The notes beneath the pieces are model-generated. The model made no database searches. It saw nothing but the letters and a program-made list of their open reading frames with translations, and had not been told where the DNA came from. The translations under genes and the position numbers were made by a program. Shown here in pieces: positions 1-10,378 of a DNA stretch of 64,000 nt (position 1 is the stretch's first letter; each line of letters starts with the position of its first letter). This stretch comes from Xanthostigma xanthostigma (Eukaryota > Arthropoda > Insecta > Raphidioptera > Raphidiidae), in NCBI GenBank assembly GCA_963575645.1, contig OY754464.1:5890001-5954000 (forward strand), read 5' to 3'.

Positions 1-149
1 CTTCGAAATCACATTCTAAAGTTTGACACCAACCATACCCCTATATTGATACTGCAGAAAATTAATGCTTCTATAAAGAAAGTTTGTGGACATTTTGTAA
101 GTACAGGCGCTATATAGAACAGCGATTCTCAACGTGGGTCTTTTTACGG

Positions 150-341
150 TTCCCAAGGATCCGATCCGCTTTCGCCCGAATTTGTAGATTGCCACCGTTT
201 TTTCGTCGACTTGCGTTGCAAAGGCTGAAGGTCTATTCTAAATATTGGCGTAAAAATTTTTGAAATCGGATGAGTAGTTTAGAAGATTACCTCCTGCATC
301 CAAACGTAGAAACTTTCCTTTTTATAATATTAGTATATAGA
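150..341 (-). mobile_element. Helitron, 213-bp family, decayed
   Basis: On the minus strand it starts TCTATATACTAATATTA after an A, the Helitron 5' pattern. It ends in a CGGGCGAAAGCGG region matching the better copies at 53162-53374 and 54076-54311. The terminal CTAG is lost. Its last 8 bp are duplicated around the hAT-like element that follows, so that element inserted into this Helitron. Confidence 0.6.
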
Positions 342-502
342 TCAGGGGTGGCAAATATTTTGATCGTCGGGCCACATTGCGGATGAAAATTTGACCGTGG
401 GCCAAACAATTTATAGCTTTTTTGAAACAACAATTTCAAGTTTTTAAACACCATTTACTATTTTTATGCGCCAATTTATATTGGCAAACAGTAATATTTT
501 TG

Positions 503-940
503 AAATAAATAAAATTGTCGACCAATTTTTCTCAGACCAATATATTGACAAAAAATAATAAAATTACAAATCAATATAACACAAGATGACGTTTCGATCC
601 GGATTTGGATCTTCTTCAGAAATATCTAAAAATATAAAAATTAATTAGTATTAAGTCATTTATTATCTAATAATAAATAACTTAATATTAATTATTTTTA
701 TATTTTTAGATTATATATTTTTATATTATTATTTATTATTAGATAATAAACAACTTAATACTAATTAATTTTTATATTTTTAGATATTTCTGAAGAAGAT
801 CCAAATCCGGATCGAAACGTCATCTTGTGTTATATTGATTTGTAATTATATTATTTTTTGTCAATATAGTGGTTTGAGAAAAATTGGTCGACAATTTTAT
901 TTATTTGAAGAGTTCTATTCAGACGTTAATCAAAGATTTG
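503..940 (+). mobile_element. Penelope-like snapback element, copy P1
   Basis: Two inverted arms of about 155 bp (503-657 and 752-906) flank an AT-rich loop. A one-sided 34-nt tail (907-940) follows the right arm. Flanking AGTAATATTTTTG occurs at 490-502 and 941-953, a 13-bp target duplication. Each arm carries a hammerhead-like core. Inverted terminal repeats with a short one-sided extension and variable duplications are described for Penelope-like elements; the assignment is inference, supported by a Penelope coding remnant at 26322. Confidence 0.7.
790..821 (+). ncRNA. Hammerhead-ribozyme-like core in P1 right arm
   Basis: CTGAAGA (790-796), then a GATCC/GGATC hairpin (798-813), then GAAAC (814-818) and GTC (819-821). 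This matches the conserved CUGANGA, helix II, GAAAC and GUC order. One extra A (797) sits before helix II and stem I pairing is weak, so cleavage activity is uncertain. A mirror copy lies on the minus strand at 588-619. Confidence 0.4.
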
Positions 941-1224
941 AGTAATATTTTTGCTTTTAATAATCACTTATAAAATGATTCGCGGGCCGGAGAAAATTCT
1001 ACTGCGGGCCGGATCCGGCCCGCGTGCCACCATTTGCCCAGGCCTGGTATAGATTGTCTTCACCGTACTACTAGCGCTGCTAGTGAGAAATTTTTCGTAC
1101 TTTATCAATAACCTCTTTTTAAGTCGGTTCAAACACACACAGCTGACATATTTTTTACCAACTAAGACCGACCGTAAAGAAATAAAAAAAAGGTCAGGGG
1201 TAAAAAAAAGGTTGAGAAACACTG

Positions 1225-1616
1225 CACTAGAAAACGACGCACGTACGAACAAGAAACACTGAAATCTCCCCACAGTTGACAACCAAGTTCCGTGTTGTAT
1301 CATTAATCATTTGGTTACAACTTGCAATTTTATTCTCGCCAAAAAAAAAATATCTCTTCACATCGTCGCATTTCCTGATGACTATGGTGATTACTTCTTC
1401 ACTCGGATCACTCCCATATACATATTTGAAACAATGACCGAATCAAACACGGCTTAATAGAGTAGATTAAAGACCAACCGCCCATTTGCGGTCAGACATT
1501 TTTAACCCCTCGACCAACAAGAGAAATGTTGTGTTATGACGTCATAGCTCTTGATTTCGATAGTTTTCTTTCGACATATAAAAATATCATTTTTAGTATT
1601 CCGTGCAAAATGGAAC
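1225..1616. other. No gene seen
   Basis: AT-rich DNA without a recognisable repeat end, coding remnant or tRNA-like signal. Confidence 0.5.
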
Positions 1617-1630
1617 ACTTATGGAACTAT

Positions 1631-1796
1631 TCAATAAATAAAATTATCGACCAATTTTTCAGACAAATATATTAACAAAAAATACAAAATGTCAATGTAT
1701 TAATTTTTATATTTTTTGTTAATATATTTGTTTGAAAAATTGGTCGATAATGTTATTTATTGAAGAGTTCTAATCAGACGTTAATCAAAGATTTGA
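1631..1796 (+). mobile_element. Penelope-like snapback, copy P2
   Basis: Short inverted arms (ATAAATAAAATTATCGACC and complement) around a small loop, followed by the same 34-nt tail as P1 (1762-1795). ACTTATGGAACTA (1617-1629) and ACTTATGGAATTA (1797-1809) form a 13-bp duplication with one mismatch. The hammerhead-like core is deleted. Confidence 0.7.
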
Positions 1797-1976
1797 ACTT
1801 ATGGAATTACTTGGGAGTCCGTCCGTCCGTTTGTCATAAGCGATTATCTCTGAAATTGTTAGACGCAACAATTTGAAATTTAGCACATAGGTAGTGTGTG
1901 GTCCAATTTCAGACATGAAACGTAAAAATTTGAATTTTGATTCTGGAAGTTAATTTTTAGGGGTAAATTGGGAAAT

Positions 1977-2090
1977 GAAAAATAGAAATATTTTTGAAGT
2001 TGGAATGGTCTCTTCGCTTAGTTGGCTAGAATTTGTTTTTAGCAGGATTGATGTAAAATTCTGCAATGCCTTTCTTATCAAGAAATTAGT
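1977..2090 (+). repeat. Partial copy of composite tRNA-like repeat
   Basis: The stretch around GGAATGGTCTCTTCGC-TTAGTTGGCTAGAA resembles the tRNA-like head seen at 9702-9775 (minus) and near 61320-61350. The cloverleaf is not complete here. The short open frame across it is not credible as a gene. Confidence 0.35.
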
Positions 2091-2162
2091 GTGGTTACAA
2101 TCTAAGGTCATTGTTAAACCAGAATTTTTGACAAAAATTCGTTTTTGCAGTCTAGCATAATA

Positions 2163-2694
2163 ATATTAGCTCTGTTCCAACCTCTCTGCGAACGCTAATA
2201 TTGTCGTCACAGTCATGCACAGTGGCTAAAACATGTTCCAACCGGTTCTAGAACTGTCCTTTAAGTCACAAAACACTGCAAAGTCGACGCATGCGCACAA
2301 AACCGATACAAGAAAAAGTGTGTGTGTCAGCTACGACGCACTACTGGAGATTACTCCTTAGATACGCCGTGTAATGTATTCCATCTCATTTTTTCGCACG
2401 TTAAATCCTACAGATATATATGTTTGTCCCTTTTGTATTCCATCTCACTCTTTGGTACGTTAAATCCTGCAGATATATATGTTTGTCTCTTTTGAAGCGG
2501 ACGAGCGTAACGCCACACTTGAAGCGGTGGAGCGTAACGCCTCGCCAATTGATTTTACTAGATACTCATAAAATTTCCGTACCGGGCCTTATAACTCAAA
2601 ATCGTTTCTTAAGGAGTAAACTCCAACAGTTTCGTTTTAGCTACTGCGACGATAATTATTACCGTTCGCAGAGAGGTTGGAACATAGCTATTAT
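2163..2694. mobile_element. DNA transposon with about 35-bp inverted ends
   Basis: The left end TTAGCTCTGTTCCAACCTC continuing to GCGAACG matches the reverse complement of the right end over about 35 bp with few differences. The interior holds a tandem duplication but no transposase. No clean target duplication was seen, so the superfamily is unassigned. Confidence 0.55.
2376..2494. repeat. Two-unit 59-bp tandem duplication
   Basis: Two units starting GTATTCCATCTCA at 2376 and 2435, about 90 percent alike. It lies inside the inverted-end element. Confidence 0.8.
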
Positions 2695-2818
2695 ATCTAT
2701 GCGAGTGTCGGTTCACACGCAGTGGGTATAAGGTGTAATATAAATAATGTTGTATAAATTAATTGTTGTATAAAGCGGGACGCGTTGTGGTCTGGACAGG
2801 CGTGCAGAGAGCAGAACT

Positions 2819-3045
2819 ATGGAGGATGTGTCCCCAGTGTATTGTTCTGTGAAGAACTGCGGCATGTCTCAGGGTCGAGCATGTCGAGTGCTCTTTAAAC
2901 AGCAGAAGGGAGCCCGACAATACGACAGCGTTGGCTCGATTTCATCATACCTCACTCCTTAAGAATGAGCCCTTATTGGACGCCGAGTCCATTTCAAAAT
3001 ATTCAATATGGCCGTTTTTGCATTGACAGTATATCTGGTGCCTAA
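2819..3045 (+). pseudogene. Degenerate THAP-like zinc-finger remnant
   Basis: From the ATG at 2819 the reading starts MEDVSPVYCSVKNC, resembling the first cysteines of a THAP domain, followed by LFK. After frame changes it continues as RQRWLDFIIPHSL, then LKNEPLLDAESISKYSI, then RFCIDSISGA. All three frames are used in turn, so at least two frameshifts separate the pieces. THAP domains are DNA-binding modules of many transposases and some host factors. The remnant ends where the next Helitron begins. Whether it came from a transposon or a host gene cannot be told. Confidence 0.5.
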
Positions 3046-3051
3046 GTTTTA

Positions 3052-3821
3052 TCTATACTAATATATAAAGCAGAAGAGTTTGTTTGTTTGAACGCGCTAA
3101 TCTCTGGAACTACTGGTTCGAATTGAAAAACATTTTTTTTTGTTGGATAGCCCATTTATCGAGGAAGGCTATAGGCTATATAATATCACGTTACGACTAA
3201 TAGGAGTGGAAAATCAATGAAAAATGTTGCAGAGTGTCAGTCAACATTTTTCACCATATACTTATATTCAGGTGAAATGCCCTAACAGAATAACCCAATA
3301 TTAGCGGCGCACGTACCGGATCTCGGTTAGCTCAGTCGGTAGAGCGCTCGGCTCTTAATCTCAGGGTCGTGGGTTCGAGCCCCACCTTGGACGAATATGT
3401 TTTTAATGTTTTTTTTTTATTTTCTACATTGCTTTTTTCTAAGGCTATCATTTTTTATTTTAGTTTTATTTACAACTAATTAAAATTAAATAAATCTAAA
3501 TAATAGCTCATTTGAAAACTATTACAGTACCTATATATAAAAATAAATTTCCTACAGTGTTTTCAATTAAATATTTATTATATTTTATTAATTATACAGT
3601 AATTATTGATTTAAAAGAAATAATTATTACTTAAAAAAAATATTTTCATCAAAAATGGAGGTTTGAGTTTAACATAAGTAATAAAGCAGGGAACTGCCGA
3701 AAACTGCAAAAAATTTGGACCCAACATTCATCTCGGTAAACTAATATGAATGTGCGTACTCATGTCCCTTCCGTCCCCATTCGTTCTTTTGCACCCGGGT
3801 GAAACCGGACGGGACCGCTAG
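3052..3821 (+). mobile_element. Helitron carrying a tRNA-like module (H1)
   Basis: Starts A|TCTATACTAATATATAAAG and ends GGGACCGCTAG|T, with a CCCGG/CCGG hairpin just before the terminus: the standard Helitron layout without inverted ends or target duplication. It matches the 354-bp copies at 44369-44722 and 33565-33918, but about 420 bp containing a tRNA-Lys-like segment lies in the middle. A second copy with the same module is at 57061-58890. Confidence 0.75.
3321..3393 (+). tRNA. tRNA-Lys-like pseudogene (CTT) inside Helitron
   Basis: TAGCTCAGTCGG (A box) and GGTTCGAGCCC (B box) are intact. The T arm pairs and the anticodon loop reads CTCTTAA, anticodon CTT. The acceptor ends do not pair and the anticodon stem is broken, so this is not a working tRNA gene. 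It may act as an internal RNA polymerase III promoter. Confidence 0.65.
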
Positions 3822-3986
3822 TTTAAAATATATTTCCTGAGCAAGATGTTTGCCGGTGTCGTTCAAAACGTAATTATATTGAAGGGAAAATAATTGGCAG
3901 AATAATTGATGCAAACTGTACTGATAAGGTAAACTTTGTTGCTTTCTGCAAGCCAACGTCAAATTTGAAAGAGAAACCGCATGAAA

Positions 3987-4091
3987 TCAGCGGTGTATAA
4001 AGCGCTGACAGCTGTCGTTTTCCAATTTAATAATTTTTATATCAACATTTGCACTTGATCTACTAACACAATTAGGTACTGCACACCTCAT
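3987..4091 (-). pseudogene. THAP-like N-terminus, 34 codons
   Basis: The minus-strand frame from 4091 starts MRCAVPNCVSRSSANVDIK and stops at 3987. CAVPxC matches the first zinc-binding cysteines of THAP domains, but the rest of the domain is missing. The relative at 62164-62223 begins MCCAVPSCVSKS. Agreement at protein level suggests descent from one coding element, probably a transposase. Confidence 0.5.
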
Positions 4092-4245
4092 TTCATGCTT
4101 CTTCTTCGATTTTTCAAATGATGCGTGTAACTTCCGTAATTGTAAGCAATAAATGTTTCTAAAAAGGCTTTACTATGAGACGCTTCGCATAGGATAGTTC
4201 GCTGAAGTGCTGAGTAGATAGCGCATGGTCGAAGTAAAATCTTAA
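3987..4245 (-). repeat. THAP-bearing dispersed repeat, copy 1
   Basis: On the minus strand this reads GGATAGTTC-like leader sequence (as complement) and then a THAP-like start. Related DNA is at 14725-14800, just beside an LTR insertion, and at 62025-62223 in the opposite direction. It appears to be the 5' end of a transposon family. No terminal repeat was resolved. Confidence 0.55.
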
Positions 4246-4424
4246 TAGAATCACTTTGTTGTCTGTCTGTTTGTCCGTCAAGCTTCTACCTCGATGCAAC
4301 AAAAAGGTACCACTTTTAACTGCATTGTCGATACACGGCAGTAAGTGAAAGTGTCGCCATCCTACATAATAATTGGGAACTAAATTGTTATAACGGTACG
4401 AAACTCTCAAGACGCAAGATCTAC

Positions 4425-4983
4425 CTACTAGGGATGTCGGAATGAAAAAAAATATCGATATATCGATGCATCGATATATATAAAAGTATCAATATCGACG
4501 TCGATATATCGAGGAAAAATATCGATATATCGGTTAAATTTTCAAAAGATTTTGCGTTTTTAAAATAATAGTGTATTTAGCTTAATATTATCAATAGTAA
4601 TTTTTATACAAAATGTACATTATTTTAATGTACAAAAATCTCAATAAAAATGAAGGTATTTTTACCAGTATTTCTTTTTATTAGGCAATATAATAATTAC
4701 AAAAATACCAAAAACTAAAAAGCTATCTTCTAGCTAACATTTTTAAACCTATTTATTGTATTAGGAAAACCAGTATTTGTCCGGTAGCGAAAGTATCCTT
4801 TACGGTTTTGGATTCTAGTGACTTTAGTTACATAAATTTAAAAAAAAAACGTTTTTGATACAATTTTCGATATTGGATAGTTTGTATCGATATATCGGAT
4901 CAAAATATATCGGCTAAAAATATCGATATTTTGAATTAAAAATATCGATACATCGATATATCGATACTTTTTCAACATCCCTA
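4425..4983. mobile_element. hAT-like element rich in ATCGATA
   Basis: Ends TAGGGATGT (4429) and ACATCCCTA (4983) are inverted, with extensive TATCGATA-rich sub-terminal repeats on both sides. AGATCTAC (4417-4424) and AGGTCTAC (4984-4991) look like an 8-bp duplication with one mismatch, though 4 extra bases lie beside the left end. No coding remnant. Confidence 0.65.
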
Positions 4984-5051
4984 AGGTCTACTCATACTTA
5001 ACTGTTTTTATTAATTTGTCACTCGGAATCACTTTTGTCTACCGCGCTTAA

Positions 5052-5950
5052 GGACGTAGTCTGGTGTTCGGGTTTTGAAAAAACGAATTTATTTTTTTTA
5101 CATTTTCAGTAAGTATATAATTGAGAAAATATTGTAAAAATTTTAGACCGAAATATTAAATATTAACAAAGCTATAGCATATAGTCGAGAGCAGCAACGG
5201 TCTTACGGTAAGACTTACCTGCTCTTACCTCTCAATTGTTATCACGTTACCCTTATACTCTCGCAGAGTAGAGCAAATAAATTAGCAGAAAACGATGCCT
5301 TTGAAGAAACGGAAGGTTTACTACTATATACACCAGGCATAGCTCATTAGTGTAAATATTCATTTTTATTTTTTTGTAAGAAATCTGAAATTAAAACTTT
5401 AAACGCGTTTTTCTCAAAACTACGTTTTTCTAAAGCGGCGCGGGTGATTGATACAATTGTATACAACCGATTGCTTTCAGTTTTGCACAGGGTATTCTAC
5501 ACAACAATAGCTCTGTCCGGTACTAGAATTACTTAATTATAAAAATTATTTCTATTTTTTTTAATCGATTTTCAACGAAAAAATCACGATTTTCTCGTTG
5601 TTTTTTTTCTAAAACCCGCCATTTTGGTATTTGTCAATAAAAATGTTTATTTCTAGTACGGGATAGAGCCACAAGCCTACGAAACAATAACCAATTTAAT
5701 TTTTATAATTCAGTTGACTCCAAGTGAAGTTATCACCCGCGCTACCCACCTACCTCTATTTAAGGTTGTCTACTTTAGGTTAAAAAACAATTATAAAATG
5801 GCGTAAAATTAAGCAAAAAAATTTTTTTTTCTTAGTTTACGATGTCAGTAAAAACATGTAACAAAATTGAAAACATCGTACATTATTTTGATATTAAAAA
5901 AAAATTCTGAAATAACGGTTGAAAACGAGCCTGAACATAGGACTACGTCC
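5052..5950. mobile_element. TTAA-flanked element, GGACGTAGTC ends
   Basis: GGACGTAGTC at 5052 is inverted as GACTACGTCC at 5950, and TTAA lies immediately outside on both sides (5048-5051, 5951-5954). TTAA duplication is the piggyBac signature, although typical piggyBac ends begin CCC or similar. The 899-bp interior has no transposase. Confidence 0.6.
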
Positions 5951-5954
5951 TTAA

Positions 5955-6396
5955 AGAAGTTTCAAAAAAGTAGAATTTCATAAAAATGTACCCGAGTTCG
6001 TATCTGTACCATTATTCTCGTATACGCACAATCGTGCGAGTCTTTTGTGACCAAATAGATCGAGGGTGTCTGTGCGGAAGACAATGTACTAGGTTCTAGT
6101 CGGGAAATATAATAGGGGAAACTAACGCTCTTGTTGATAATGTGAAAGATTGAAATTAACCTTACGACTTGGATCGCCTAGTCTGGTTCATTGACTTACA
6201 GAATGGACTGCGCCTTTAGTATTGCCGCCGACATGAGATTTTTCCCCCGTTTCGTGTTTTGAGACGAGATCGACATACAATTGTCGATATCTCGTCACGA
6301 AATGGGTAAGTATCGAGAGGAGAGCAGTGAAATATCGACACGCAGACTAGAATGGCAATTTTTCGGCGCGTTTTCTATCTACAAATGTTTGTGTAA
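5955..6396. other. No gene seen
   Basis: Unassigned AT-rich DNA; no repeat boundary recognised. Confidence 0.4.
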
Positions 6397-6520
6397 CGAG
6401 GAGAATATTCCACTCGCGTGTTACCGCACTCGCTACGCTCGTGCGGCAAATTGCACGCTCATGGAATCTTCTCCTTCTCTCACTAGTCGCACAATATACT
6501 ATTATTTAATTAATAGATAA
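6397..6520. repeat. Dispersed repeat with near-palindromic ends, copy 1
   Basis: GGAGAATATTCCACTCGCGT and, further on, TGGAATCTTCTCCTTCTCTC recur at 12354-12450. The inner part here has an extra CGCACTCGCTACGCTCGTGC hairpin that the other copy lacks. Confidence 0.6.
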
Positions 6521-6524
6521 CGTT

Positions 6525-7003
6525 ACACATCTACTGTAAGACTCGCTCATTTTTTCAAAAGAGACTTTTTCTGACTCGTTACACCGTCTAATTCATTAAC
6601 TCAATAGTCTGGTCGACTGGTGCAATAATTCCTATTGTCTGCAGTAAACCGAGTTCACTTATGCGATTGTCACTATAACTCACTATAATACTATATCGGG
6701 TGTCAGCTTCGGAGTTATTTTGAATTAAAAACGTTTTCGATAAGTTAGTTATCGCTCGCCCGAAACTTTTGTTCAAAAAGCTCACTTGTAGAATTTGCAG
6801 TGTAAATTTTGGCCTTTCATTTAGCGTTTACCTGAACACTTTAAAAATAGCGTCGGGAGAGCTGTAACCGTTTTTAGGCAAGGGAAAACATTTTGTATGA
6901 AGAGCGCGAGGGGTATTTCTAAGTAGCATATTTTTTACTCTTTAGTTAAGATCAGATTTCTGTCAAAACCGGTTTGAATAGGAGTAAAGTTTTGGATATA
7001 GGC
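6525..7003. other. No gene seen
   Basis: No coding remnant or repeat end recognised. Confidence 0.4.
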
Positions 7004-7007
7004 TATT

Positions 7008-7140
7008 CTATTACATAAAGAAGTATAATTTGTATATTTGTAGAGGATAATCTCGGTAACTACTGATTTTTTTCTAAGAAATTTTTTACTAATAAAAAGC
7101 TACACTATCCATGAGTAATATAACCTATATTTTAGTTTAA
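7008..7140 (+). mobile_element. Helitron 5' fragment
   Basis: TCTCGGTAACTACTGATTT followed by AAAGCTACACTATCCATGAG resembles the 5' half of common lepidopteran Helitrons. It matches the fragment at 21354-21480. Both termini are missing. Confidence 0.4.
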
Positions 7141-7483
7141 TAAAAAATAAAAACCTCAAATAAACTGACTTAAATTGAGTACGTGGTGGAAGTACAGTAA
7201 GTTTATGGTGGAACCACGGGTATATAAAAAGTCCATGTGCGCTCCGCTCGAGAAAACTAATGTGGTGAAGCCAAAGGTTCCAATACTGTTGTTGCTGTCG
7301 AATGACTCGCAATTGGGCTTTTGAATGAAATTTTTTTTTGTCATAAATGGAAAGATCGTATATAAGTTTTATAACAAAACTTTTTTTCTTTTTTTTATTT
7401 TCGTTATAATTCAAAAGTTATATCAAATTAAAAATAAATTTTTGTACCCAGTTCCGAGAACGCGCGACATTTCCGGAACATAA

Positions 7484-7571
7484 TGTGACGTCATAATGTT
7501 TTAGTCAATACACATGTAGAAGCCAGTGATAGTATACTGCGTATATACATTTTACCATTATGACGTCACAA
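7484..7571. repeat. Inverted repeat with CRE-like TGACGTCA
   Basis: TGTGACGTCATAATG at the left is inverted as CATTATGACGTCACA at the right, about 58 bp apart. It could be a small MITE. Each arm contains the palindrome TGACGTCA, which is also a CREB/ATF consensus; any regulatory role is speculation. Confidence 0.55.
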
Positions 7572-7574
7572 CTG

Positions 7575-8560
7575 TCAAAAACAATTTTAGTGCGTTTGCA
7601 GTCACGTGATTTTTTTAAATATTTTATCAATTTTAAATTGCTTATAATTAATTTAAAAAAAGTTTTTTGAAAGTTTTTCGCATCGATTATCAATATTATT
7701 TATATTAAAGTTTTAAAATACAATAAAAACATCAATAATTATTTTTTTTCAAAAGCCTAATTAAGGATTGTTCCCGGGAATTCCCTGAAAATTGCATCTC
7801 CTTCAGTACCGGGAAATGAAACCAATTTCCCGGGAATTCCGGTACCTACTACAAAAAATTGAACTAATTTAAATGTTTTAACTATTTTTTTTCAAACTGT
7901 AAATGCTGTAATCGTCGCCGGTGATTTGAAACATAACGTTTTATTTAAGTAAATAACACCCATGTGACCTTACCTCAATTTCTTTCCGCTTTACTGTCTA
8001 TTACGACTATACGAGTTTCTGTTAAGGTACGACTACGAGTTTAGAATTTTTGTGAATTTTTCAAAACCAGACTGAATAGCTACAATTTATAGACCAGTAA
8101 TAATAGCAAAAAAATCGGTTTTTTGCATTTTTTTCGAAAAATTTTTAGGTTAGGGTAAAAATGGTTAATACAAAAGATGTAAATCTTTTTATTATCTACA
8201 ACTTTTACATTTAACTTTTTTCGATAGAATGCATCTTTTAGCCAGAAATCGCGAAAAACTGATTTCAACCCCTAAAAAGCCACCCCATTCCACCCCGGAT
8301 ATCAGCAGACCTTATGGATTTATTTTTCCCTCTTTTAGAATATCTTATTCTACAATATCCCGGTGTCGGATTACTGTAACGAATTTTTTTGTTGTTCGAA
8401 CCCTATTATGACTGGCCTATTAATAAATTTTCATGACAAGAATGAATGAATTTTTGTTAAAGTTGAGTTAAGATAATACTTAATACTAAATTTGTTGATT
8501 ATCAAAGATTGTTATTAAGACTGATTGTAATATTTAAAGTTTATTGAATTGCGTAGGCTA
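7575..8560. other. No gene seen
   Basis: About 1 kb with a CCGGGAATTCC-type short palindromic patch near 7770-7850 but no coding remnant or bounded repeat. Confidence 0.4.
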
Positions 8561-8638
8561 ATGTAATGTAATAGTTTATTTGTATACTAAATATAGTTAC
8601 AAAAATAGTCAAATATATAAAATTTACAAAAATAAAAT

Positions 8639-9089
8639 TTACAGGAAATCTTCAAAATTATATAGACACAAATCATTTAGCAACTTTTTTATTTGTCTTG
8701 TAAATGCAGGTTGTGACAATTCTCTAGTAGCTATGGATAATTTATTATAAAATTTTGGAGCCCAAAAGTTGGGACCATTTGTTAATTTATTAAGCCTGTA
8801 TGAAGGGATTCTAATATCCTCTCTACTTCTGATGCTATAAGAGTGTACGCTCTCAACAATTTCAAATTTGACTATATTATCTTTGATATATTTCAAATTT
8901 TCTAAAACAAACAGGGAATATAAAGTTAAAATGCCATGTTCTTTAAATAATGGTTTGCATGTGGCCCTGAAATTACTTTTTGTTATTATGCGTACCTATA
9001 GCCTTTTCTGTAGTCGAAACACTCTTATAGCATCGGGAGCAGCTCCCCATAATTCAGTGATTTGTATTGTGATTAAACTTCTTCAAAAC
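8639..9089 (-). pseudogene. LINE ORF2 C-terminal remnant
   Basis: Minus-strand translation contains ELWGAAPDAIRVFRLQKR, then (after an in-frame TAG) VRIITKSNFRATCKPLFKEH and GILTLYSLFVLENLKYIKDN, and closes with FYNKL and CLYNFEDFL before a stop. This order (xLWG, FxLQKRxxRII, C+xLFKE, LTLxSLxxxE, FYNxLP-like, closing Y-x-EDFL) is the C-terminal region that follows the reverse transcriptase in jockey/CR1-type non-LTR elements. The downstream end is short and finishes in ATTACATTACATTA. The 5' side is cut off by a stop near 9089, as expected for 5' truncation. Clade is not certain. Confidence 0.85.
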
Positions 9090-9158
9090 TATTTCCAACA
9101 TTTTATTTCACGCACAACAAGCATTTAACACATTTTTCTCTAGTACCGAAAATATCGA

Positions 9159-9195
9159 ATTTCTCGGTACTGGATCTGCCCCAGTACCGAGAAAT
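9159..9195. repeat. 15-bp hairpin
   Basis: ATTTCTCGGTACTGG (9159-9173) and its exact complement (9181-9195) are separated by 7 nt. Likely debris of an inverted-end element. Confidence 0.6.
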
Positions 9196-9199
9196 ACAA

Positions 9200-9700
9200 A
9201 TTCGATTTCAGTATCGAAACTGCAAACCCTAGTCGCAACCCCGCGAGGTAAGATTCTTGTTGTCGCTGCTATGTTTCATCTCAACGGCGTGCGAAGGCGC
9301 TGGTAAAGGCTACTATTGTTATAAATTATAACCTTTTTGTGCGAGCAGAATGTGGCCAGTTTTTTTTTTTAATATAAAACCGGCGTAGGCTGATGGTTTG
9401 TAGCACTTTTATGTGTATTACAATTTATTTAGTACACAGGCATTCCAATTATTATTAATCTCTTTGAATAAAAATTTAATATAACAAAGAGTAGCGTTTG
9501 TAAAACATAAAGCTATTATAAAAATGTGCTGGAATGTCATGCAAACGCTATACAACATAATAACAAAATATGAAGCGTTTATTTTATAAGAGGGCGGCTT
9601 TTTGTTTTCATTCTGCCATATCTGCCGAAATGCTTCTAGAACAAACGTTCCCCAAACGTTTTTCTGTCGCGACATATTTTGGTTATTATATTATACAGTA
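9200..9700. other. Little recognised; decayed Helitron 3'-like end
   Basis: GCGTGCGAAGGCGCTGGTAA-AGGCTACT at 9279-9314 resembles a decayed Helitron 3' end of the kind at 35871. The rest is unassigned. Confidence 0.35.
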
Positions 9701-9701
9701 T

Positions 9702-9775
9702 GAGTCGGGAGAATCGAACCAAACTCCTGAAGTGTATTCTACAAGAAATATTCCAGCCAATTAGGCGACGGGACC
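9702..9775 (-). tRNA. tRNA-like pseudogene heading composite repeat
   Basis: On the minus strand GCC-TAATT-GGC forms a D arm and GGAG...GGTTCGATTCTCC a T arm with B-box sequence. The acceptor stem does not pair and no anticodon stem is convincing. Best read as a SINE-type tRNA-derived head. Confidence 0.45.
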
Positions 9776-10200
9776 ATTCCAACTTCAAAAATGTTTACAT
9801 TTGATTATAATAAAGAAAATAAAATTTCTGATATCGCGTGAGGTGACGCGGGTAATGAGCAGTATTCAATATGATATTTGCTATACGTTGCCATAGTTAC
9901 CTACAATATATGTTCCACGTCATGTAAAAATTAATCAAAGCATTTCTGACAGATCTACAAATCAAAAGAACAGCTGATTTTTTTTATTTTCAAATAATTT
10001 CCGAAATTATAAAGTTTGGAAAAAAAATTTAACGAAATTTTCTTGAAAAAATAAGTAGAATAATAAGCCGTTATGAAAAGTATAGCATTATTATATAGAA
10101 AACAACGTTATAGCATATATCTCTTCTGCGCATGCGCCGATTTTCCCCAAAAACAATAGGGCTCTTCATATTTGCAAATCACTTGTGGGTTGGAATGGTA
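9702..10200 (+). repeat. Composite tRNA-like repeat, copy a
   Basis: Runs from a tRNA-like segment through GCGTGAGGTGACGCGGGTAA to a GTGGGTTGGAATGGTA end. It aligns with 40392-41050 and, reversed, with 59637-61345. This copy lacks the 210-bp module found inserted in the last one. Confidence 0.7.
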
Positions 10201-10378
10201 AAATAGTTTCAAAAAATCATGTATTATTATCTGAAACAAACACCATATTGGCATATTCAAAATTGGAATATTGTCATTTTGTAACACTTTAAAAAAATAA
10301 AATACGTTATAAAATCGTAACGAAAATGAGCATTATAATGATTGTTTCCAATACACTGGCTTTAACACACATGCAGTA

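Larger units (their letters stand above)
343..1046. mobile_element. hAT-like non-autonomous element
   Basis: Starts CAGGGGTGGCAAA and ends TTTGCCCAGGCCTG, a near-inverted pair typical of hAT elements. It is flanked by ATATAGAT (335-342) and GTATAGAT (1047-1054), an 8-bp duplication matching at 7 positions. GGGCC-rich ends suggest a long terminal repeat. It is interrupted by the snapback at 503-940. No transposase remains. Confidence 0.75.
120..1224. mobile_element. Outer hAT-like element, nested host
   Basis: The left end reads CAGCGATTCTCAAC and the right end is its imperfect complement, GTTGAGAAACACTG, a hAT-style terminal inverted repeat. The 8 bp outside the ends (atatagaa and cactagaa) agree at 5 of 8 positions, so the duplication is weak. 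Inside lie a Helitron remnant, a second hAT-like element and a Penelope-like snapback. The interior has no transposase. Confidence 0.5.

Noticed and set aside
3321-3393. Functional tRNA-Lys gene
   Set aside because: The acceptor and anticodon stems do not pair, and the segment is embedded in a Helitron and repeated at 58547-58619.
7484-7571. CREB-regulated promoter
   Set aside because: TGACGTCA occurs only as part of an inverted repeat and no gene lies nearby.
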